Source: Clostridia bacterium
Lineage (GTDB): Bacteria > Bacillota > Clostridia > Oscillospirales > SIG627
Direction: 5' to 3'
Length of the DNA: 64,000 nucleotides
NCBI GenBank assembly: GCA_017440805.1
Contig: JAFSGN010000002.1
Span: 1 to 64,000, forward strand
The notes below the pieces were generated by a model. The model saw only the letters and a list, made by a program, of their open reading frames with translations, had not been told where the DNA came from and made no database searches. This document shows, in pieces, positions 1 to 7,709 of the stretch (positions within the stretch are counted from its first letter, which is position 1; every line of letters starts with the position of its first letter). The position numbers were made by a program, and so were the translations under genes.

Positions 1-152
1 AGATTTCCGAATACGCAGTTTCTGCAATGAACTGGGCAGCAGGCACAGGCATAATGAAGGGAAAGACAAACACTACAATCAATCCCAAAGACAATGCCAC
101 AAGAGCAGAGATAGCAACAGTACTTCAGAGATTCATTGAGGTCACAAAATAA
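1..152 (+). CDS. C-terminal end of an SLH-domain surface protein (partial)
   Basis: Open from the left edge in the frame starting at base 3 and ending with TAA at 150-152, giving 49 visible residues. The visible part contains AVSAMNWAAGTGIMKG, a NPKDNATRAEIATVLQRF core and a short tail. This is the typical C-terminal half of an S-layer homology (SLH) repeat, which anchors secreted proteins non-covalently to cell-wall polysaccharide. The protein is therefore probably exported and wall-attached. The rest lies outside the window, so its main function cannot be told. A strong terminator follows 28 bases later. Confidence 0.8.
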   Translation, partial: ISEYAVSAMNWAAGTGIMKGKTNTTINPKDNATRAEIATVLQRFIEVTK

Positions 153-180
153 ACCGTAAAACAAAAAACTGACAAATGAT

Positions 181-213
181 ACCCCCTGTTCAAAGTTCTT
201 TTGAACAGGGGGT
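181..213 (+). terminator. Rho-independent terminator of the SLH gene
   Basis: A perfect 14-bp stem (181-194 with 200-213) has a 5-base loop and is followed by ATTTTTA. It closes transcription of the SLH-protein gene. From here to the VIT gene (214-361) I see nothing else. Confidence 0.9.
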
Positions 214-361
214 ATTTTTAGCCACAAAATCCGCCTTACCGGGAGCATAAAACTATTCACGAATATCAGTATCAATGCTTGTTCCCGTTGTTGGACTTTA
301 TTCCATTACAGAATCAATGAATAATTTAAGTGACAATCTTTTTTAATTTATGTGTTCTGTT

Positions 362-1243
362 TTATAAATCAACACCCAAGAATTTTTTTGCAAGAATACC
401 TACAAAGAAAGAAATTACGGCAACACCAATACTGATTAATGACATTTCGAGAAATCTCGAACGAAACTTTTCGCCTTTTGCAACGGAAATATAGTATGTA
501 AATGCAGCAATTATAAGAATTACAATGGCAATCATACAAAACAACGCGGTCATGTAGCGGGTGCTGTCAAAGAGAAGGTAAGGCAAAATTAACAATGCCA
601 CAGTCAAAAGATAGGCAACACCTGTGTAACAGCAAGATTTAACCGCATCACTTCTTCCTTCGCTTCGTGCGGCAAGAAATTCACTGGATGCCATAGAAAA
701 TGTAGCAGATATGCCCATAATTAAGCCTGAAAGAGCAATGACTTTTGTGTCTTGAAGTGCAAATGTGAAACCTGCAAGAGAACCTGTGAGTTCGACCAAC
801 GCATCATTCATGCCAAGCACCATACTACCCACATATTTAAGACTTTCTTCATCAAGCATTTCAAGAAGAGCCTTTTCGTGTTCTTCTTCCTGACTTCTGA
901 TGACTATGGACTCTTCTACCTCTCTGGCAAGAAGGTCATACTCTTTTTGTGCACCTTCTTCTCCGTTTTCCATAAGTTTTAAGGCAAATGTAAATCCGAG
1001 AAGTCTTGCTAAAATTTTAAATTTCCAAATCTTCATCTTTTGCGGTTTCATTTCAATTTTGGTGTATTTCTTCCAAATTTCATAGTGAGCCTTTTCTTCT
1101 GCGGCAAGACGGCGAAGAGTGTTTTTATTATTTTCACCCTTACTAAACTTGGCAATTTCTTCATAAATTACACTCTCGTTTAATTCGCTTTGCTGCATTT
1201 TTTTGATTATTGAAAGTGCTTTTTGCGAAAGTTCTTTTTGCAT
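362..1243 (-). CDS. Rubrerythrin-like / VIT1 fusion, membrane Fe/Mn transporter
   Basis: About 293 residues. The N-terminal ~130 residues form a helical ferritin/rubrerythrin-like domain with candidate di-iron ligands (YEEIAKF, EEKAHYE, EEEHEKA). The C-terminal half is a VIT1/CCC1-type membrane domain with the characteristic GMNDALVELTGSLAGF and FSMASSEFLAARSEG segments and about five membrane helices. Members of this fusion family (MbfA-like) export iron or manganese from the cytosol and sense the metal through the ferritin-like part. A GTG lies 9 bases upstream at 1252, but the ATG at 1243 has the better spaced site (AAAGGAG, 8 bases), so I start there. It is a single gene with no obvious operon partner. 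Confidence 0.85.
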   Translation of the reverse strand: MQKELSQKALSIIKKMQQSELNESVIYEEIAKFSKGENNKNTLRRLAAEEKAHYEIWKKYTKIEMKPQKMKIWKFKILARLLGFTFALKLMENGEEGAQKEYDLLAREVEESIVIRSQEEEHEKALLEMLDEESLKYVGSMVLGMNDALVELTGSLAGFTFALQDTKVIALSGLIMGISATFSMASSEFLAARSEGRSDAVKSCCYTGVAYLLTVALLILPYLLFDSTRYMTALFCMIAIVILIIAAFTYYISVAKGEKFRSRFLEMSLISIGVAVISFFVGILAKKFLGVDL

Positions 1244-1308
1244 TTTTGTCACTCCTTTGTAATTTTTCGTGTGTTTTAAATAATTGTAGAATCAGTGAAC
1301 TATTTAGA

Positions 1309-1352
1309 TGCAAAACCGTGTGTGGTCGATTTGGATGCACTCAGGTTTTGCA
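1309..1352. promoter_or_regulatory. Inverted repeat upstream of the VIT gene
   Basis: TGCAAAACC at 1309-1317 is matched by GGTTTTGCA at 1344-1352. The dyad sits between the VIT-family gene and the membrane protein gene, both on the minus strand. It could be a terminator-like hairpin for the upstream gene or a regulator site. There is no clear T-run, so its role is undecided. Confidence 0.35.
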
Positions 1353-1436
1353 GAGGGTACAATAACCCCTTAATGATAACGGGAGTTGCACTTAACCGCT
1401 GTCTTCCGGGGTGCCGCTCTATGCTTGCAACAAAGC

Positions 1437-2402
1437 CTATGTGTTTTTATTGCGAACGAAATTCGCAATAATTGTCGCAATGACTCCGGAAGCAAGAATG
1501 ACAATGATGTCTACAGGAGCAAGCACGATTCCGGGTATACCTTCAAAAAAGAATCCGTTTCCGAAGCGGTACAGGTGTCCGCTTAGCAGAATCATTTCCC
1601 CGATATACATAACCAATGTAAAGACCGCCGCCGATACGCTCGGTAACCATATGGAGAGTAGAGGTTTCTTGTTTAGAGTAAAGGATGCTATATAAATGCC
1701 AAGGGATACGCCGAACAAGACGAAAAACACGCTCATCAGCACAGCAGACAATGCCGAAACCTTAATATCACCATTTCTGTAAAAGGCGGTAAAGCATGCC
1801 CAAATGCACATTCCGAGAAATGCGCCGCTTGCAATAGATTGAATGACAAGAGATTTTCGGCGGCTCTCGCCACCTGTATGAATCATTTTTGCGAAACCAT
1901 AAAAGCAGTTCAAAATAGAAATAATAAGAACAACCGAAATGAGGTAAAAATGAAACTTGAACGCGGGGCTATATTCGCCCATCAAAATGTCAACCTCGGT
2001 CCATGTTCGTTCTTCAAAACTGTTTGGAGGAACATAGCACATATACATTTGCCAATCTTCTAATGTTGAAAAAATACCGGTTACAGTGCGCGTGACAGTT
2101 ACCGTTCTTTCCAAAAGAAACTCTACGGCAAAAAATACCACAGTAGAACTGGCAGTTCCAAAAAGCAATGGGTATTTTTTGAAATGTTTTGTTGTTATCG
2201 GAATCAGTGCAACGCCGAATAAAAGAGAAAGCGCAATCGGCGTGTACGGGATAATATACTTGGGATAATTTTCTGCATACACCGTTCCGTAACGAATCAT
2301 ATCAGCAATCACGGATAATCCCATGTAAATCGGATAACATGACGCGAGAAATACTCCAAGAATGGAGAACAGATAGTAGTTTCTAAGCGTTTTGTTTTCC
2401 AT
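1437..2402 (-). CDS. Polytopic membrane protein of unknown function
   Basis: 321 residues, roughly eight hydrophobic helices, with no family I can name. It begins 12 bases after the stop of the BlaR-like gene with a good site (AAAGGAG), so it is the third gene of the blaI-blaR unit. In comparable loci the third gene is often the target of the regulator pair or an immunity or efflux protein; that is inference from position only. A loop around residues 100-150 is relatively polar (PPNSFEERTW region) and may face outward. Confidence 0.7.
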   Translation of the reverse strand: MENKTLRNYYLFSILGVFLASCYPIYMGLSVIADMIRYGTVYAENYPKYIIPYTPIALSLLFGVALIPITTKHFKKYPLLFGTASSTVVFFAVEFLLERTVTVTRTVTGIFSTLEDWQMYMCYVPPNSFEERTWTEVDILMGEYSPAFKFHFYLISVVLIISILNCFYGFAKMIHTGGESRRKSLVIQSIASGAFLGMCIWACFTAFYRNGDIKVSALSAVLMSVFFVLFGVSLGIYIASFTLNKKPLLSIWLPSVSAAVFTLVMYIGEMILLSGHLYRFGNGFFFEGIPGIVLAPVDIIVILASGVIATIIANFVRNKNT

Positions 2403-2414
2403 AATGTACTCCTT

Positions 2415-3329
2415 TCACGATGCATTGGTAAGAAGAATGTAACATATTGCAATAACCAACGAAGAGAAAGCGACAACGGAGAAAACAGAAATTTTTTTGT
2501 AGGATAGGATGTTTTCTATTCTGATTCTAATTTTTGAGCCCCCGAAGGACGCAGTAAATTGGTTGGTTTTTTCTGCCGTGGAGAGCAATGTGTATGCGTA
2601 TTCTTTCCGTTCGGTTTCGTTGCATTTTGATAGTACCGATTCGTCACAAGCAAGCTCAATATCCGAATATAGCAGTTTTAACAGAAGCCACGCAAGCGGA
2701 TTGAACCAATGAATACATACAATGATTAAGGCACAGAGGCGAACGAAATTATCTTTTCGTTTTATATGGGCATTTTCATGCATCAATATAAAATTCAGTT
2801 TATTTACATCGTATTCGGTAGGAAGAATAATTTTCGGTTTTATAATTCCGTATACCGCAGGCGTTTTGATTTTATCTGAAATAAAGATATTGTTCTTTAA
2901 TTTTTGGGCATCCCTAACTTCGCTGAGTGTAACAAAATAAATGATTACCAAAGTGAGTATTGCCGCCAATGCCACGAGCAGCCATACTACGGAAGCAATA
3001 TTGAAAAGAACCTCAAGGAGATTGACCTTGTAGGTGATTGGGGAATAACTGTTTGCCGCCATTACATAATTCATCATTGTAAGCGCAGAATCATCACTTA
3101 TCTCTATGATTGTAACCGTTTTTGTTGTGAACTTGGATAGCAAAGCCATGATTCCGTATTTGCTGGAAATCCCAAAAGGAATATACAGTCGGATAAACGG
3201 AACAATCCACAGCCAAATAAAAATTCGATGAGGAATTTTTCTAATCAAGCGAAGAAGCAATACGGGAATCATACAAATTGCTGCGGCAATACTCATATTG
3301 AATATCCAATAAAAGATTTCACCAAGCAT
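2415..3329 (-). CDS. BlaR1/MecR1-type M56 membrane metalloprotease, sensor-less
   Basis: About 304 residues. It has N-terminal membrane helices, a zinc-binding HEXXH motif (HENAH, in FILMHENAHIKRKD), a downstream acidic ELACDES segment that supplies the third ligand, and a last membrane helix near the C-terminus. M56 proteases cut the cognate BlaI-type repressor after signal sensing. Classical BlaR1 is about 600 residues because it carries a penicillin-binding sensor domain; this one ends without it, so its signal is unknown. The start at 3329 has GAGGTG five bases upstream and lies 4 bases after the blaI stop; a longer version from 3377 would overlap blaI and has no better site. Confidence 0.85.
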   Translation of the reverse strand: MLGEIFYWIFNMSIAAAICMIPVLLLRLIRKIPHRIFIWLWIVPFIRLYIPFGISSKYGIMALLSKFTTKTVTIIEISDDSALTMMNYVMAANSYSPITYKVNLLEVLFNIASVVWLLVALAAILTLVIIYFVTLSEVRDAQKLKNNIFISDKIKTPAVYGIIKPKIILPTEYDVNKLNFILMHENAHIKRKDNFVRLCALIIVCIHWFNPLAWLLLKLLYSDIELACDESVLSKCNETERKEYAYTLLSTAEKTNQFTASFGGSKIRIRIENILSYKKISVFSVVAFSSLVIAICYILLTNAS

Positions 3330-3333
3330 GGTA

Positions 3334-3687
3334 TCACCTCTTGTCAATAAGCCTTCGAAGTTCGTCAATTTCATCATTGGTTAATTTTTCATTTTCCAAT
3401 AAAGCCGAAAAAAGAGCTTTTCTTGACCCGCCAAAAAGTTTATTTATCAGGCTTTGCGTTTCGCTTTCACAAACATCCTTTTTTGATATGAGTGAAATAC
3501 AGATAAAACCGGGATCAGTGCGATTGATATATCCCTTTGACTCAATTTTTTTGATAACAGTATAGGTGGTGTTTTTATTCCATCCAAATTCTTTATCGGC
3601 GAGAATGCTCAATTCTTTTGCGCTGATTGGTTCATGTGCCCAGATCAACTCCATCACTTTCAATTCGCTGTCAAATAGCTTTTGCAT
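3334..3687 (-). CDS. BlaI/MecI-family transcriptional repressor
   Basis: About 117 residues. It has a winged-helix DNA-binding domain (DSELKVMELIWAHEP, NKNTTYTVIKKIESKGYI) followed by a helical dimerization tail, the normal length for BlaI. It is expected to repress its own unit and to be inactivated by cleavage by the adjacent M56 protease. The start at 3687 follows GGAGG with good spacing; upstream in-frame codons run through the operator and are not coding. No beta-lactamase or PBP gene lies nearby, so the regulon may be a cell-envelope stress response rather than resistance. Confidence 0.88.
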   Translation of the reverse strand: MQKLFDSELKVMELIWAHEPISAKELSILADKEFGWNKNTTYTVIKKIESKGYINRTDPGFICISLISKKDVCESETQSLINKLFGGSRKALFSALLENEKLTNDEIDELRRLIDKR

Positions 3688-3704
3688 TATCAGCACCTCC
3701 AGAC

Positions 3705-3747
3705 TACTACTGTAGTATATACTATCACAATAGTCTGTGTTTGTCAA
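3705..3747 (-). promoter_or_regulatory. Promoter and operator of the blaI unit
   Basis: Reading the minus strand, TTGACA (3742-3747) is followed by a 17-base spacer and TAGTAT (3719-3724). Next to the -10 lies a perfect dyad TACTAC-T-GTAGTA (3705-3717), of the TAC/GTA type bound by BlaI/CopY repressors. Placement over the start region fits autorepression. Confidence 0.75.
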
Positions 3748-3810
3748 TAGGTTTTGGTAAATTCGTTAGTTCAAATCTGTCTACGGTTTTGTTGGTGTGG
3801 CGAAAGAAAA

Positions 3811-3967
3811 AGTGATGTTACGGCGTTGCCGCAGTGATGTTATGGTTTCGCCATAGTGATGTATTGCGTCTTTTGCGCAAAGTGATGTGATGTTTGCCCA
3901 CTACGCCGTCAGGCGTAACATCATTTACACAGTAAACATCACTTGCCCGTGAGGGCAAACATCGTTC
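3811..3967. repeat. Multi-hairpin interspersed repeat with AGTGATGT units
   Basis: The octamer AGTGATGT occurs four times in direct orientation (about 3811, 3833, 3855, 3881) and ACATCA-type inverse copies occur three times further on. Between copies lie small hairpins: CGGC/GCCG (3821-3831), ATGG/CCAT (3842-3854), TTGCG/CGCAA (3864-3880), ACGCC/GGCGT (3903-3916), TTTAC/GTAAA (3924-3936), TTGCCC/GGGCAA (3943-3958). A longer stem pairs GATGTTTGCCC (3889-3899) with 3953-3963. It has no coding potential. I take it to be a repetitive intergenic element. Confidence 0.7.
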
Positions 3968-4001
3968 AAAAAAGCCTAATGCGCGAGCATTAGGCTTTTT
4001 T
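3968..4001 (-). terminator. Bidirectional terminator after tRNA-Gln
   Basis: A perfect 15-bp stem (3968-3982 with 3987-4001) has a GCGA loop, an A-run on one side and a T-run on the other. It works in either direction and directly follows tRNA-Gln on the minus strand. Confidence 0.9.
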
Positions 4002-4005
4002 GTGA

Positions 4006-4078
4006 CTGGGATGGCTGGATTCGGACCAGCGAGATGACGGAGTCAAAGTCCGTTGCCTTACCGCTTGGCTACACCCCA
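4006..4078 (-). tRNA. tRNA-Gln (anticodon TTG)
   Basis: 73 nt. The acceptor arm TGGGGTG pairs with CATCCCA with one G-T pair, the discriminator is G, and the anticodon loop CTTTGAC is closed by ACGGA/TCCGT and gives TTG (reads CAA). The T arm CTGGTCCGAATCCAG is normal. The 3' CCA is not encoded. Nothing recognisable lies between it and the HPr terminator (4079-4187). Confidence 0.93.
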
Positions 4079-4187
4079 ATATATTTAACATATATTGTAT
4101 TATATCATATTATTTCCCGTTTGTCAATAAAAAATCAGTAAATTGTACCTTTTATTTAATTTGTATTCCCGTCTTTTGAGAAATGAA

Positions 4188-4218
4188 AACCCGCAGAAAG
4201 ACAGACTTTCTGCGGGTT
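4188..4218 (-). terminator. Terminator of the HPr gene
   Basis: A perfect 13-bp stem (4188-4200 with 4206-4218) lies 21 bases after the HPr stop and is followed on the minus strand by TTTTC. Confidence 0.85.
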
Positions 4219-4239
4219 GAACAAAAGTCACACTGACGA

Positions 4240-4503
4240 TTAATCGTTAAAGCCTGAAAGTACTGTTTCTTCCAGTCCGTCAAGAGCATCCTGTTCATCT
4301 GCACCGTCGGCAATCAGCATGATTGTAGTGCCTTTTGCGATACCGAGGGAAAGAACACCAAGCAAACTCTTGGCATTGGCACGGCGACCGCCGCATTCAA
4401 CCCAGATTGAACTTTTGTAAGTATTTGCTTTTTGTATAAAATATGTCGCAGGTCTTGCATGAAGTCCTACACTGTTAGTTATGGTAATTTCTTTGGAAAT
4501 CAT
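4240..4503 (-). CDS. ptsH: Phosphocarrier protein HPr
   Basis: 87 residues, the normal HPr length. It carries the active-site motif GLHARPA with the phosphorylatable His near residue 15 and the regulatory-serine region AKSLLGVLSL near residue 46 used by HPr kinase in Firmicutes. HPr passes phosphate from EI to the sugar EIIs and, as P-Ser-HPr, acts with CcpA. Because the His is present it is HPr rather than Crh. EI is not next to it. It has its own promoter and terminator, so it is transcribed alone. Confidence 0.92.
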   Translation of the reverse strand: MISKEITITNSVGLHARPATYFIQKANTYKSSIWVECGGRRANAKSLLGVLSLGIAKGTTIMLIADGADEQDALDGLEETVLSGFND

Positions 4504-4544
4504 ATCTGAACACTCCCTGTATGAATTGCATAATATCTGATAAT

Positions 4545-4573
4545 ATTATAACAAACAATAAAAATAAAATCAA
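4545..4573 (-). promoter_or_regulatory. Promoter of the HPr gene
   Basis: On the minus strand TTGATT (4568-4573), a 17-base spacer and TATAAT (4545-4550), about 40 bases upstream of the HPr ATG. Confidence 0.8.
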
Positions 4574-4640
4574 TAGTAAATTAAAAAATTTCGCAATTTC
4601 ACCAAAAAAAACTTATCTTTCACACTGAAATATGTTGATT

Positions 4641-5234
4641 TTATTCAGTTACTTCCACATTTTCAGCGATTACATCGTCGGGTGTTGTTTGTTGGGGCAG
4701 AGACAGAGTGTCCCGGTTTTCTGCAGAATCAGACCCGGGATTATCGGACACAAACTCGGCGTTTTCAACAGTAAACATAAATGATACATCTGCAGTACGG
4801 GCATATATGGTTTTTCCTGTTGCTATATGTGTTGTACCGTGAAGCATACAGCGTCCGTCGGAATCAAGATTTCCGCTTACTTTTGCTTTCCCCAGAACAT
4901 CAATTCTGCCGGGAATATAAGTTTTTGCAATTTCTCCCGTGGAAAGTTCGATATATGCTTCGGCGGGACGGGCAGTTGCGGAAATAATTTCGCCGATTTC
5001 TTTTTGGGTAGTTTGTGAAAATATCTTTTTGCCCTTTACAAAGTATTCGCCCGAAGTGTCCTTGACGGAGTTTATTATAAAGTCGTATTCTATATAACCG
5101 TTGTCAAGTTTCTGGGAGAGACTGCCTGTAAATCCGGAGCGTATTGCAACACCTGCAATTACTGCAAGAATTGCCAGGATAAGCACAACATCTATTATAT
5201 TAAATCTTTTCTTGTTCTGAGTTCCCAAAATCAT
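4641..5234 (-). CDS. DUF4330 membrane-anchored protein, copy 2
   Basis: 197 residues. A short cytoplasmic start (NKKRFNIIDVVL) leads into one membrane helix (about residues 14-31), then an extracytoplasmic beta-rich domain with IEYDFIINSVKDTS and GTTHIATGKTIYARTADVSF, ending in an acidic, low-complexity tail. The layout matches DUF4330 proteins, whose function is unknown. It begins 15 bases after its paralogue (5250-5783) and is the last gene of the murJ/O-antigen-ligase-like operon, so a role in surface polymer assembly is suggested by context only. Confidence 0.7.
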   Translation of the reverse strand: MILGTQNKKRFNIIDVVLILAILAVIAGVAIRSGFTGSLSQKLDNGYIEYDFIINSVKDTSGEYFVKGKKIFSQTTQKEIGEIISATARPAEAYIELSTGEIAKTYIPGRIDVLGKAKVSGNLDSDGRCMLHGTTHIATGKTIYARTADVSFMFTVENAEFVSDNPGSDSAENRDTLSLPQQTTPDDVIAENVEVTE

Positions 5235-5249
5235 ATTACTTTGCCTCCT

Positions 5250-5783
5250 TTACCCTTTCTTACTGTTAAGGTAATTCTGCCACTCAAGATTTTCCTCTGC
5301 ATCGGGGAATTCAATTCTTGTGCAGTATCCGCTGTTTATAAAATCGGGTGTGCTGAAATTAATATATGCACCAACTGCAAGGGCGGTTCCCGCCACGGTG
5401 TATTCACCGTTTTCGTTTATTCCGTAAGGTGCGCGGATTACAACAGTTACTTTTTTGTGGTCAGGGTAGTCAGCCATTATCATTACACCGTTATTTTGCA
5501 TATCGGTAGTTGCAATGGAGGCGTTTTCGTACACTACATCAAGAATTTCGCCCATGGCGGCGTGGCGGACGGTTTCAAGAACCGGGTCGCCTTTTTTGAT
5601 TACGCCTTCAAACTTATTTTTGATGGTGGGCAGTTCGATGGTGAAATCAACATACTGTGTTGCCTGCGCTTGCGTATTACCGGGGCGGAGAAAGATAAAT
5701 CCCGCTGCCGCCGCTGCCAGAACGAATACGGCAATAATGATTATATCAATGACATTCATACAATTTTTTGAAGTTTTTTTCAT
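5250..5783 (-). CDS. DUF4330 membrane-anchored protein, copy 1
   Basis: About 177 residues with the same design as its neighbour: short N-terminus, one membrane helix (NVIDIIIIAVFVLAAAAAG), then an outside domain with YVDFTIELPTIKNKFEG and a GDPV-x3-VRHAAMGEI segment. I start at the ATG at 5783, which follows AAAGGAAA; a longer reading frame up to 5921 runs into the previous gene and lacks a site. The two paralogues differ considerably, so the duplication is old. They may form a pair, for example a two-part accessory to the polymerase upstream. Confidence 0.7.
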   Translation of the reverse strand: MKKTSKNCMNVIDIIIIAVFVLAAAAAGFIFLRPGNTQAQATQYVDFTIELPTIKNKFEGVIKKGDPVLETVRHAAMGEILDVVYENASIATTDMQNNGVMIMADYPDHKKVTVVIRAPYGINENGEYTVAGTALAVGAYINFSTPDFINSGYCTRIEFPDAEENLEWQNYLNSKKG

Positions 5784-5824
5784 GTGAATTTTCCTTTCCG
5801 TATAAATTATAAATTGCCCTGCCT

Positions 5825-7705
5825 TTATTTTTTTGTACCTTGAGAGTCGGCACATCTTATTGCCGCAACACATAAGCCCAGAATAATCCAGAACATACCG
5901 AATACACGGTAATTGTACCATACATAATCAGTCATGCCCTGAACAAGCATTCCGATTATTCCGCACAGTGCCGCCGAGGAAATAAGAGTATATTCGTTTC
6001 CTGTGCCGTGACAGATAAGGGCATGGGAATTTTTTCGTACTGCCATAAAAATTATTACCAAGAAGCAAATCAAGGCAAAAACGCCCATTTCAATGGCAAT
6101 CTGAAAGAAAAGTTGATGGGAATGGGGGGCTGCTTCTATACCTGCCAGCGAGTAAGACGGATAGACTTTGGAAAATGCAGAAGTTCCTATTCCGATTCCT
6201 CCCGCAAAAAAGTCGCCTATCATTTTTACAGCCGCTTCCCATATTGAAACACGGTATGAGGTAGAGGAGTCTGCCAGATTACCTATACTGGTGAAACGGG
6301 AAACAATACTTTCGGGAAGAATTGCAGGCAGCAGAGGAATTGAAAAAATTCCCAGAAGATAAACAACAAGTATACGGCTGGTTTTTACCATAAGATATAT
6401 TGCCATCGATATGATAAACGCAAGCCATGCACCTCTTGACTGGGTGTATACCAGTGCCAAAAGTGCCGAAACACATGCAATAAATACCGGATACCTTTTT
6501 CCTTGTCCTGTGCAGGTGAAAAGCAACGCAACCGCAACAGGAATGGACATTACCAGATATTCACCGTAAACATTGGGATTCTGGAAAGTGGAATAAATAC
6601 GGGTACCGATGTCTTCAAACATTGTTGTGTCATGCCAGGTGGTGTTTGCTGTCATGAAAAATTTTTGGTACAGCCCGATTATTGTGGTTATGAACATTGA
6701 GAAAACAAGACTGTTCATAAAGCGGTTCATAAGCGCATTGCTTCTTATGAGATTTGCCGTTAAAAGATAATTCAGCATCAGGGCAATGAAAACTGCCGCT
6801 GATTTTGTACTTTCAGTCGGGGTTACCGAGACAATACCGCCCAGGAAGATGAAAATCATAAACAGAATGACCGCAAAATCAACCGCTTCAAATTTTAAAG
6901 AACGCTTTCCGCGGGCAACTTTTAAAATGTATGCACCAAAGCAGTACAGTGTCAGACCGCACATGACCATGGTTGGTATAAAAGGAAGAGTAAGAGTAAT
7001 AAAAATAAGTCCGAATTCAGGTTTAGAGCCTAATATCAAAAGTAAAATTACTGCTGCCGCAGCACCAAAAATATATAACGGGGATACAACAGCCGAGCAG
7101 ATGCCTAAAAGCAGACCGCACACAAACCCCAGGGTAATTCCTCTGTCGTTTACAGAGTTGTAGACCATTTCATCCCGTCTTATGCCCACAAAACCGCTAA
7201 GGACTGTCCCTACGAAAAGACTGTCATACAGAGCCTGCCCGGAGGGTTTTTTGCTCCAAATCCATACTATGCCCAAAAGCAGAAAAAGCATTGAAAGAGC
7301 AAGATAGACTATACCGGGTGAATTTTTAAGAAGGAATATCCTTATAAGGCAATATATACCGCTCAAAAGACCGTATCCCAGGCATGCCGCACCGTAAACT
7401 CTCAGACGGGCAGTTAAAAGTTTTTCTTTTAACAAAACAGCATTGCTGTAAAGGACACTGTTTTCTACAAGGTGGGAGAAACGGTTTTTCCAGCCCAGGA
7501 TTTTCATACGGCTTATGCTGAAACGACTCAGAAATCCGCCTATAAAACTTTCCTTCCATTTTTCGAAAAACCAATTATAGTCGGAAAAGAATTTTGCAGT
7601 TGCGGATTTTGGAATTGCCTCATACAGCCGGTCGGCAAGAGTTATGAGCCAGCCGATAATAAAACTGTTTCTCATAAGTTCCGCAAAACTCAACTTTTTT
7701 TTCAC
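5825..7705 (-). CDS. O-antigen ligase / Wzy-like polymerase family membrane protein
   Basis: 626 residues, around 12 to 14 membrane helices. The C-terminal half has the Wzy_C/O-antigen-ligase signature region: FQNPNVYGEYLVMSIPVAVA, YTQSRGAWLAF and a large outer loop ending in APHSHQLFFQIAIEMG with the conserved His. Such enzymes join or polymerize lipid-linked glycans on the outer face of the membrane; in monoderms they make wall or exopolysaccharides. The start is GTG at 7705 with AAAGGAG seven bases before it. It begins 4 bases after the murJ stop, so both are co-transcribed. Confidence 0.82.
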   Translation of the reverse strand: MKKKLSFAELMRNSFIIGWLITLADRLYEAIPKSATAKFFSDYNWFFEKWKESFIGGFLSRFSISRMKILGWKNRFSHLVENSVLYSNAVLLKEKLLTARLRVYGAACLGYGLLSGIYCLIRIFLLKNSPGIVYLALSMLFLLLGIVWIWSKKPSGQALYDSLFVGTVLSGFVGIRRDEMVYNSVNDRGITLGFVCGLLLGICSAVVSPLYIFGAAAAVILLLILGSKPEFGLIFITLTLPFIPTMVMCGLTLYCFGAYILKVARGKRSLKFEAVDFAVILFMIFIFLGGIVSVTPTESTKSAAVFIALMLNYLLTANLIRSNALMNRFMNSLVFSMFITTIIGLYQKFFMTANTTWHDTTMFEDIGTRIYSTFQNPNVYGEYLVMSIPVAVALLFTCTGQGKRYPVFIACVSALLALVYTQSRGAWLAFIISMAIYLMVKTSRILVVYLLGIFSIPLLPAILPESIVSRFTSIGNLADSSTSYRVSIWEAAVKMIGDFFAGGIGIGTSAFSKVYPSYSLAGIEAAPHSHQLFFQIAIEMGVFALICFLVIIFMAVRKNSHALICHGTGNEYTLISSAALCGIIGMLVQGMTDYVWYNYRVFGMFWIILGLCVAAIRCADSQGTKK

Positions 7706-7709
7706 TCTA

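Noticed and set aside
3330-3377. Longer BlaR-like protein starting at 3377
   Set aside because: The extension overlaps blaI; the start at 3329 has GAGGTG at the right distance and begins with the first membrane helix.
3811-3967. Possible CRISPR array because of repeated octamers
   Set aside because: The repeated unit is only about 8 bases, the spacing is short and filled with hairpins, both orientations occur, and there are no cas genes.
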